Below are positions 1-4,328 of a stretch of DNA of 5,285 nt, piece by piece. The stretch is from Jonesiaceae bacterium UBA3555 (GTDB lineage: Bacteria; Actinomycetota; Actinomycetes; Actinomycetales; Cellulomonadaceae). Positions within the stretch are counted from its first letter, which is position 1; each line of letters begins with the position of its first letter. The notes beneath the pieces are model-generated. The model did no database searches. It was given only the letters and a program-made list of their open reading frames with translations, and was not told the DNA's origin. The stretch is taken from contig DFNY01000234.1 in assembly GCA_002376595.1 (NCBI GenBank), positions 3,453 to 8,737 on the forward strand, given 5' to 3'. A program made the translations under genes and the position numbers.

Positions 1-750
1 GGTATAGGCGCCGCCATCATCAACGCACTTCAGGAGCGCGGCGCACGGGTGGTCAACTTGGACCGCGACACCGAACAAGCGCCAGCAGGAGTCCTGTGCG
101 TGCGCGGCGACCTCACAGATGACGCACAGGTACGCGAAGGAATCGCACGCGCCGCCGAACTCCTAGGCGGCATAGACGTACTGGTGAATAACGCCGGAAT
201 TGGTGCGCGAGGACGGGTTGAAGACAACACCGACGAGCAGTGGACCAAGGTGCTCGACGTCAATGTCATGGGAATAGTACGTGCTTCCCGCGCAGCAATG
301 CCCTACCTGCGAGAATCATCGCATGCAGCAATCGTTAACACCTGCTCCATTGCAGGCTGGGCTGGCATATTGGACCGTGCGGTCTACCAAACATCAAAAG
401 GCGCAGTACAAGCTCTTACCCTTTCCATGGCAGCGGACTATGTGAGCGAAGGGATTCGAGTAAACGCCGTAAACCCAGGAACTGTGGATACCGAAATGGC
501 GCGCGGACACATCAACGCGGCCGAAGACTCCGTTGCTGGACTAAAACTCATGGAAGAGCGGCAAGCAACAGGGCGCATGGTCTCGCCTCAAGAAGTAGCA
601 CATGCAGTCTGCTATCTAGCGTCCCCACTCGCAACCTCCACCACGGGTGCCTTCTTGGCAGTAGACGGAGGTATGCATGGCCTGCGAGTCAAAGGAACCT
701 CGCAAGCGATCTCAACGGGTAACTATCCGCACTGGCTCATACAGAAATAG
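1..750 (+). CDS. SDR-family NAD-type dehydrogenase, 5' end cut off; probably 2-keto-3-deoxy-sugar-acid (fuconate-type) dehydrogenase
   Basis: Short-chain dehydrogenase/reductase, open from the left edge, with 249 residues visible; only the first few residues are missing. Numbering from base 1, residues 1-3 (GIG) are the end of the TGxxxGIG nucleotide-binding loop. Asp21 ends beta-strand 2 (VVNLD), which favours NAD over NADP. Asp37 belongs to the DLTD adenine-ring motif, and NNAG lies at 63-66. The catalytic tetrad is complete: Asn88, Ser116, Tyr129 and Lys133 (YQTSK). The NPGTVDT and VDGG motifs near the C-terminus are typical of classical SDRs of about 250-260 residues. A GTG at base 49 is an internal codon, because the fold begins before it. 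SDR family membership is certain. The substrate is inferred from the two genes downstream: with a fucose-dehydrogenase-like AKR and an FAH-type hydrolase, oxidation of a 2-keto-3-deoxy acid to the 2,4-diketo acid is the expected role. It could also be a sugar 1-dehydrogenase. Confidence 0.9.
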   Translation, partial: GIGAAIINALQERGARVVNLDRDTEQAPAGVLCVRGDLTDDAQVREGIARAAELLGGIDVLVNNAGIGARGRVEDNTDEQWTKVLDVNVMGIVRASRAAMPYLRESSHAAIVNTCSIAGWAGILDRAVYQTSKGAVQALTLSMAADYVSEGIRVNAVNPGTVDTEMARGHINAAEDSVAGLKLMEERQATGRMVSPQEVAHAVCYLASPLATSTTGAFLAVDGGMHGLRVKGTSQAISTGNYPHWLIQK

Positions 751-754
751 ACTT

Positions 755-786
755 CTGTCCGCTTTCCTTGCTTGAAAAGCGGACAG
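755..786 (+). other. Intercistronic hairpin between the SDR and AKR genes
   Basis: A perfect 11-bp inverted repeat: CTGTCCGCTTT at 755-765 and AAAGCGGACAG at 776-786, with a 10-nt loop. It starts 4 nt after the SDR stop codon. The right arm is followed by CCAAATCAT rather than a run of T, so it is not a standard intrinsic terminator. Likely roles are a partial terminator, a 3'-end stabiliser of the upstream message, or a processing site that sets different levels for the two genes. A dyad operator is also possible. The repeat is seen directly; its role is not shown. Confidence 0.6.
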
Positions 787-818
787 CCAAATCATAAGAA
801 CTCACCTTAGAAACGAAT

Positions 819-1799
819 ATGACTACCAACGCTTTACTCTCTGAATTACCTCTGACACCTCTGGGCTTTGGTGCTGCGCAACTCGGAAACCTTTACCGGG
901 CTACCTCCGAATCCACTGCACAAGGAGCGCTCGCAGACGCGTGGGACTGCGGTATTAGGTACTTCGATACTGCGCCTCACTATGGCTTGGGGTTGTCGGA
1001 GCGGAGAGTGGGGAGCTTTCTCTCCACCAAGCCCCGTAACGAATATGTGCTCTCCACGAAGGTGGGGAGGCTACTGCAGGAATCACCACACACTGCACAT
1101 CTCATAGATAATGAGGGATTTGATGTCCCTGCTGCTTACCAACGTGTGCGTGACTACTCTTATGACGGAATCATGCGCTCAGTGGAGGATTCCCTCAATA
1201 GATTGCGTACGCACTACATTGATATTGCGTACCTGCACGACCCCGATGAGCACTGGGAAGAATCTTCCACCGAGTCAGTCCGCGCGCTCACTGCCCTCAA
1301 GGACCAAGGCATCATCAAAGCTTGGGGTGCAGGCATGAACCAATCGGCAATGCTTGCCAGATTCATCGAGGAATGCGGCGCAGACGTAGTCATGTGCGCA
1401 GGTAGATACACCCTTCTAGAGCAGCCAGCTTTGGAAGACCTCATCCCAGCGGCCCAACGCTGCGGTGCCGGAATCGTTATGGCAGGGGTGTACAACTCCG
1501 GAATCTTGGCGCGAGACAAAGTCAGTTCAACCGCGACCTACAACTACGAAAATGCGCCGCAAGAACTTATTTCAAAGGCCCAAAACATCGCTGCTGTTTG
1601 CGAACGCTACTCAGTAACGCTGCCGCAAGCAGCTCTGGCTTTCGCATCACATGCACCACACGTGATTTCCACAGTCGTTGGAATGCGCACCGGAGACCAT
1701 GTTCATCAGACCGTCGCTAGGATGTCCGCTGCGATCCCAGATGAAATGTGGACTGAACTGGAACACCGTGGATTACTCCCGCGCTACGTAACGGGCTAA
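819..1799 (+). CDS. Aldo/keto reductase, L-fucose / D-threo-aldose 1-dehydrogenase type
   Basis: A 326-residue (beta/alpha)8 aldo/keto reductase, full length for the family. The catalytic tetrad is visible: Asp50 and Tyr55 in FDTAPHYG, Lys81 in STKVGR, and His140 in YLHDPD. The N-terminal pattern TPLGFGAAQLGNLYR and the LHDPDEH segment resemble the group that holds D-threo-aldose 1-dehydrogenase, L-fucose dehydrogenase and pyridoxal 4-dehydrogenase. These enzymes oxidise a free aldose (or pyridoxal) to the lactone with NAD(P) in the cytoplasm. With the neighbouring SDR and FAH-type genes, a sugar such as L-fucose is the better guess than pyridoxal. The ATG at 819 is chosen because the first beta-hairpin starts a few residues later. 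No good ribosome binding site precedes it: AGAAACGA at 809-816 is too close to the start. The gene starts 68 bp after the SDR stop and is followed at 76 bp by the hydrolase gene. The family is firm; the exact substrate is inferred. Confidence 0.88.
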   Translation: MTTNALLSELPLTPLGFGAAQLGNLYRATSESTAQGALADAWDCGIRYFDTAPHYGLGLSERRVGSFLSTKPRNEYVLSTKVGRLLQESPHTAHLIDNEGFDVPAAYQRVRDYSYDGIMRSVEDSLNRLRTHYIDIAYLHDPDEHWEESSTESVRALTALKDQGIIKAWGAGMNQSAMLARFIEECGADVVMCAGRYTLLEQPALEDLIPAAQRCGAGIVMAGVYNSGILARDKVSSTATYNYENAPQELISKAQNIAAVCERYSVTLPQAALAFASHAPHVISTVVGMRTGDHVHQTVARMSAAIPDEMWTELEHRGLLPRYVTG

Positions 1800-1825
1800 T
1801 TCCTGTAACAACCACAAAACTCAAA

Positions 1826-1842
1826 GCACCGTCACTCGGTGC
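1826..1842 (+). other. Small hairpin in the gap between the AKR and hydrolase genes
   Basis: A perfect 6-bp inverted repeat (GCACCG at 1826-1831, CGGTGC at 1837-1842) around a 5-nt loop. No T-run follows, so it is not a convincing terminator. It may be an mRNA stem between two cistrons, or chance. Confidence 0.35.
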
Positions 1843-1862
1843 GCAAGACCGCCCATTCACAC

Positions 1863-1869
1863 AAAGGGA
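1863..1869 (+). promoter_or_regulatory. Ribosome binding site of the FAH-family gene
   Basis: AAAGGGA lies 6 nt before the ATG at 1876. It fixes this ATG as the start and contrasts with the weak site of the gene before it. Confidence 0.6.
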
Positions 1870-1875
1870 CACACC

Positions 1876-2721
1876 ATGAAGTTTGCTCAGCTTGGTCCAA
1901 TTGGCCAAGAAATCCCAGTCGCAATCATCGACTCGGTTACCTATGACCTCACCAGCCTGACCCATGCCATTGACGGTGCATTCCTCGTAACAGGACCGGC
2001 AAAAGTCTTAGCCGCACTTGAGGCTGGGACGCTAGGAGTCGTCGAGAAGCCTGAAGAGTTGCGCATCGGAGCGCCCATAGCGCGACCCGCCGCAGTCATT
2101 TGCATTGGGCAAAACTACGCCGCTCATGCGGCGGAATCTGGGGCAAACCCGCCTTCCACTCCCATCGTATTTTTCAAGCACCCCAATACTGTGGTCGGTC
2201 CGCAGGACACAGTTCCGCTTCCGCCTGGTGCGCAGAAGGTGGACTGGGAAGTTGAATTGGCCATCGTCATTGGGAAGAAAGCAGCATACCTGGCCTCTGT
2301 GGAGGAAGCCGACGCGCATATTGGTGGATACACCATTGTGGACGACATCTCCGAGCGCGCATGGCAGATGGAGGAATCGCTAGGGCAGTGGTCCAAAGGA
2401 AAATGCGGACAGGCATTCGCGCCTACTGGGCCGTGGGTGGTAACTGCCGACGAAATTGATCCGTCCAACCTTGGCCTGCGCTCGTGGGTGAACGGTGAGG
2501 TTAGGCAAGTTTCGAACACCAGCGACATGATCTTCGATGCCAACTACATTGTGTGGCACCTATCGCAATACATGGTGCTCGAACCGGGAGACTTGATCTG
2601 CACCGGAACGCCTGAAGGTGTGGCGTTCTCTGGGCGCTTCCCATACCTGCGTGACGGCGACGTAGTCCGCTTGGAAATCGACGGATTGGGCAGCCAAGAA
2701 CACACTTTCCAAGCCCTGTAG
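1876..2721 (+). CDS. Fumarylacetoacetate hydrolase family protein, probable 2,4-diketo-3-deoxy-sugar-acid hydrolase
   Basis: A 281-residue cytoplasmic enzyme of the FAH superfamily. A short N-terminal domain (about 1-70) is followed by the catalytic domain. That domain opens with CIGQNYAAHAAE (His84) and carries the metal ligands Glu125 and Glu127 (DWEVELA) and Asp157 (GYTIVDD), which bind Mg or Mn in this family. Lys176 (SKGKCGQ) and the closing LICTGTPEGVA loop at 240-250 complete the pattern. Relatives of this length split carbon-carbon bonds in acylpyruvates or isomerise and decarboxylate catechol-pathway acids. One branch hydrolyses 2,4-diketo-3-deoxy-L-fuconate or -rhamnonate to pyruvate and L-lactate. 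The order SDR-AKR-FAH favours this last role. 5-oxopent-3-ene-1,2,5-tricarboxylate-type or plain acylpyruvase activity remains possible from sequence alone. It is the last gene of the + strand cluster, and its stop lies 7 bp from the stop of the convergent repressor gene. Confidence 0.9.
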   Translation: MKFAQLGPIGQEIPVAIIDSVTYDLTSLTHAIDGAFLVTGPAKVLAALEAGTLGVVEKPEELRIGAPIARPAAVICIGQNYAAHAAESGANPPSTPIVFFKHPNTVVGPQDTVPLPPGAQKVDWEVELAIVIGKKAAYLASVEEADAHIGGYTIVDDISERAWQMEESLGQWSKGKCGQAFAPTGPWVVTADEIDPSNLGLRSWVNGEVRQVSNTSDMIFDANYIVWHLSQYMVLEPGDLICTGTPEGVAFSGRFPYLRDGDVVRLEIDGLGSQEHTFQAL

Positions 2722-2728
2722 TACCCGG

Positions 2729-3079
2729 CTAGTGGTTGTGGTCTTCGTGCGCCACGTGCGTCAACGTTAACTCCAACAACGATTGGACGTGACGGTCTTC
2801 TAAGGTATAGAACGCCTCGCGTCCAATCCGGGTAACCGTGACCACGTGGTGTGCGCGAAGTAGTCGCAACGAGTGCGAAACCGACGACTGGCTTTGATGA
2901 GTAGCTCCAGCGATGTCTCGTACCTTGAGAGGGCCATTGCTGAGGGCGGTCAAGATCCTGATACGACCGGGATCGGCAAGGATCCCGAACACTTGCGCCA
3001 TGTGTTCCACAATGTGTGGTTCTGGAATCGAGTTGTGGACCTGCGTGAGGTCTGGGGAAGTGGTGGTTGAGTCACTCAT
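2729..3079 (-). CDS. ArsR/SmtB-family metal-sensing repressor, zinc type (CzrA/SmtB-like)
   Basis: A 116-residue winged-helix repressor. The core runs from about residue 24 to 111: helix-turn-helix at about 52-75 (KVRDIAGATHQ, then recognition helix SSVSHSLRLLR), wing at about 79-92, and helix alpha-5 at the C-terminus. Asp95, His97, His108 and His111 give an exact DxHx10HxxH, the alpha-5 zinc site known from CzrA and SmtB. The protein has no cysteine, so the alpha-3 or alpha-3N Cys sites of CadC/ArsR-type sensors are absent. A His-rich tail (HEDHNH) follows. The ATG at 3079 shares its A with the TGA of the upstream CDF gene (TGATG), and a GAAGGCGG site (3096-3089) lies 9 nt before it. Translation is therefore probably coupled to the transporter. 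A longer frame from 3130 is possible but adds a basic stretch atypical of the family. It probably represses its own operon through the palindrome at 4072-4089 until metal binds. Zn(II), perhaps also Co(II), is the likely signal. Confidence 0.9.
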   Translation of the reverse strand: MSDSTTTSPDLTQVHNSIPEPHIVEHMAQVFGILADPGRIRILTALSNGPLKVRDIAGATHQSQSSVSHSLRLLRAHHVVTVTRIGREAFYTLEDRHVQSLLELTLTHVAHEDHNH

Positions 3080-4017
3080 CAGATCAAGCCGCCTTCGGAG
3101 TGTCCGCAGATGGGATCGCCTGGTTCGCATTGGATTGTTGCATGGTCAATTCCGTATTCTGTGGACAGGAATTGCAACACTTGCGGCAGCACCGTAGCTG
3201 GAGCGGCCTGTGGTGTGGTCACCACGTGGGCTGAGGCAGAAACCAGGCCGGAGGTAATAGTCCAAACGTGTAGGTCATGTACAGCAAGAACGTCTGGTAA
3301 CTGCGTCATGCGTTGTTTCATAACGTCCATGTCCATGCCCTTGGGTGCTGCCTCAATGAGGATGCGCAGTGCTTGGCGCATGAGGATCCAAGTGCGGGGG
3401 AGAATGAACAACCCCACGGCCACACCGATGACGGGGTCAATCCAGTTCCAGCCGGTGAAGTAGAGCGCGATGGCCGCCACAATCACGCCTATGGATCCGA
3501 CCATGTCCCCGAGCACTTCGAGTGACGCGCCCTTGAGGTTGAGCGACTCTTTGGAACCTGCCGAAAGTAGTTTGAAGCTGATGATGTTGATGATCAGTCC
3601 GGCAACTGCGGTGATGAGCAGCGGAAGACTGGGGATGCTGGCTGGATTGGCAAAGCGTTGGATCGCTTCGTAGAGGACATACCCGGCAACTCCAAAGAGG
3701 AGGAGGCCGTTAGCTAGGGCTGCGAGGACTTCGAGCCGGTAGAACCCGAAGGTTCTATCTGAGGTTGTGCGTCTGTTAGCCAGCGTGATAGCTACGAGCG
3801 CCATGGTGAGTCCGAGTACGTCGGTGCCCATATGTGCGCCATCGGAGATAAGAGCTAGGGAGTTGATTGAGAACCCGACAACAAGTTCCACCACCATGAA
3901 AGTGGCAGTCAAGCCAAGCGCAATCAGCAGAGGTTTCTTGTGTGCACCACCTGCGGTGACCGCAGAGATGTGGGTGTGCCCGTGATCGCTAGATCCGTGG
4001 TGGTGAGTGTCGCTCAC
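3079..4017 (-). CDS. Cation diffusion facilitator (CDF) zinc/divalent-metal efflux transporter, CzcD/ZitB-like
   Basis: A 312-residue inner-membrane metal/proton antiporter. The N-terminus is His-rich (6 His in the first 16 residues). About six membrane segments follow from residue 29 to about 207, then a cytoplasmic C-terminal domain with the family motif VHDLHVW at 246-252. The TM2 metal site is His62-x3-Asp66 (DGAHMGTD). The TM5 site is Glu167-x3-Asp171 (LEVLGD), with Glu where many zinc CDFs have His or Asp. The C-terminus has two Cys (297, 304) and a His in CEPGDPICGH, possible metal ligands of the C-terminal domain. The start is GTG at 4017, supported by GAGG (4029-4026) 8 nt upstream; the next reading-frame starts would delete the His-rich tail. 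The gene is first in a two-gene operon with the ArsR-type repressor, overlapping it by one base. Expression is probably induced by excess metal. Zinc is inferred mainly from the paired repressor. Confidence 0.93.
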   Translation of the reverse strand: MSDTHHHGSSDHGHTHISAVTAGGAHKKPLLIALGLTATFMVVELVVGFSINSLALISDGAHMGTDVLGLTMALVAITLANRRTTSDRTFGFYRLEVLAALANGLLLFGVAGYVLYEAIQRFANPASIPSLPLLITAVAGLIINIISFKLLSAGSKESLNLKGASLEVLGDMVGSIGVIVAAIALYFTGWNWIDPVIGVAVGLFILPRTWILMRQALRILIEAAPKGMDMDVMKQRMTQLPDVLAVHDLHVWTITSGLVSASAHVVTTPQAAPATVLPQVLQFLSTEYGIDHATIQCEPGDPICGHSEGGLI

Positions 4018-4025
4018 TTAATTAA

Positions 4026-4029
4026 CCTC
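4026..4029 (-). promoter_or_regulatory. Ribosome binding site of the CDF gene
   Basis: GAGG on the - strand, within GCGAGGTTAATTAA, lies 8 nt before the GTG at 4017. This supports a GTG start where no ATG is available close by. Confidence 0.55.
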
Positions 4030-4067
4030 GCAGTCGTGGGTTTGAGTGCTTCACGCACGAACACCTG

Positions 4068-4073
4068 AATGTA
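4068..4073 (-). promoter_or_regulatory. Possible -10 element of the metal-efflux operon
   Basis: On the - strand TACATT fits the TANNNT form of actinobacterial -10 boxes and overlaps the inverted repeat at 4072-4089 by two bases. About 17-19 nt upstream lies only a weak -35 candidate (TCGTAA/GTAAAT). If it is used, transcription would begin near 4060 and give a leader of about 40 nt. Overlap of the promoter core with the palindrome fits repression by a bound ArsR protein. Confidence 0.3.
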
Positions 4074-4089
4074 TGAACATTCTTTCATA
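4072..4089 (-). promoter_or_regulatory. Candidate ArsR/SmtB-type operator
   Basis: TATGAA-N6-TTCATA is a perfect 6-bp arm palindrome with a 6-nt spacer. TGAA-N6-TTCA is the half-site form known for SmtB, ZiaR and CzrA operators. It lies 55 bp upstream of the CDF start, overlaps the candidate -10, and is AT-rich in a GC-richer context. A second, overlapping dyad GAATG-N6-CATTC occurs at 4067-4082, so two registers, or two bound dimers, are possible. The repeat is seen directly. The assignment to the neighbouring repressor is inferred from the match with known operators. Confidence 0.6.
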
Positions 4090-4279
4090 TATTTACGACG
4101 AGGGATAGGGCGGTCCCGAATCTGCGGCCTCCTGTGGCCAACTTCGGTGGCAAGGTGGCTATCTGTGGTGGTAAATCGGCTATCTGCGGTGGTAAATCGG
4201 CTATCTGTGGTGGTAAATCGGCTATCTGCGGTGGCAAGGTGGCCGTCTGTGCTGGCGAATTAGCCTTCTGCGGTGGCAT
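4085..4279 (-). CDS. Possible small proline-rich heptapeptide-repeat protein (hypothetical)
   Basis: A 64-residue frame starting at ATG 4279 (MPPQKAN...). About six tandem copies of a heptapeptide PPQIADL, with variants ending ATL, NSP and PPKLATG, fill residues 2 to about 46. A unique tail with a hydrophobic end (ALSLVVNI) follows. Evidence for coding: the alternating T/C difference among the central repeat units is silent in this frame (CCA/CCG, both Pro), and P-P-x-x-A is kept in most units. Evidence against: the 21-bp period keeps several frames open by itself, including one on the + strand. There is no clear ribosome binding site, because the GGTGGGG upstream is buried in the terminator hairpin. 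There is also no visible promoter. The stop codon (4087-4085) falls inside the operator palindrome. No family is recognised. An alternative GTG start at 4294 lies inside the hairpin. Confidence 0.25.
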   Translation of the reverse strand: MPPQKANSPAQTATLPPQIADLPPQIADLPPQIADLPPQIATLPPKLATGGRRFGTALSLVVNI

Positions 4280-4288
4280 TGCAAAGGG
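4142..4288. repeat. 21-bp tandem repeat, about 6-7 units
   Basis: Units abut without spacers at 4142-4162, 4163-4183, 4184-4204, 4205-4225, 4226-4246, 4247-4267, with a partial one at 4268-4288. Each begins CTGYGGTGG and the central form continues with TAAATCGGCTAT. Units 2, 3 and 4 are identical except for base 4, which alternates T, C, T. The outer units are progressively diverged: unit 1 and unit 5 share CAAGGTGGC, and unit 6 is the most changed. This centre-conserved pattern is what recent slippage or unequal exchange in the middle of an older array would leave. The period of 21 bp is both seven codons and close to two turns of the DNA helix. Confidence 0.9.
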
Positions 4289-4316
4289 CCCCACCCGCTT
4301 AAGCGGGTGAGGCCCT
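4285..4316 (-). terminator. Terminator of the SPFH gene
   Basis: A 14-position stem with one mismatch (C4291 against A4310) and a TTAA loop at 4299-4302. The arms are AGGGCC and CACCCGC, with their complements. It lies 13 nt past the stop codon of the - strand SPFH gene. On the - strand the stem is followed by TTTGC, a short T-run; on the + strand no T-run follows. The strong GC stem and the position make it the end of the SPFH transcript and insulate the metal operon. Confidence 0.75.
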
Positions 4317-4328
4317 CAAGACGAAAAC

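Noticed and set aside
49..51. GTG as start of the SDR gene
   Set aside because: The frame is open to the left edge, and the residues before it include the end of the glycine-rich cofactor loop, so the start is outside the window.
2124..2543. - strand frame of 139 codons inside the FAH-family gene
   Set aside because: It lies wholly antisense to a gene with all its catalytic motifs, and its translation shows no recognisable domain.
3080..3130. Longer start of the ArsR-type repressor at 3130
   Set aside because: The extra 17 residues are Arg-rich, lie inside the transporter gene and are unlike the family. The ATG at 3079 has a ribosome binding site and a stop-start overlap.
4069..4263. + strand coding frame through the tandem repeat
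   Set aside because: The repeat period is a multiple of three, so this frame stays open automatically. The C/T differences between units change residues (Ala/Val) here while they are silent on the other strand, and it begins inside the operator region.
4142..4288. CRISPR array
   Set aside because: The 21-bp units abut each other with no spacers, are shorter than normal CRISPR repeats and have no cas genes nearby.
4285..4316. Bidirectional terminator serving a + strand transcript
   Set aside because: No + strand gene precedes it and no T-run follows on the + strand, so only the - strand role is supported.
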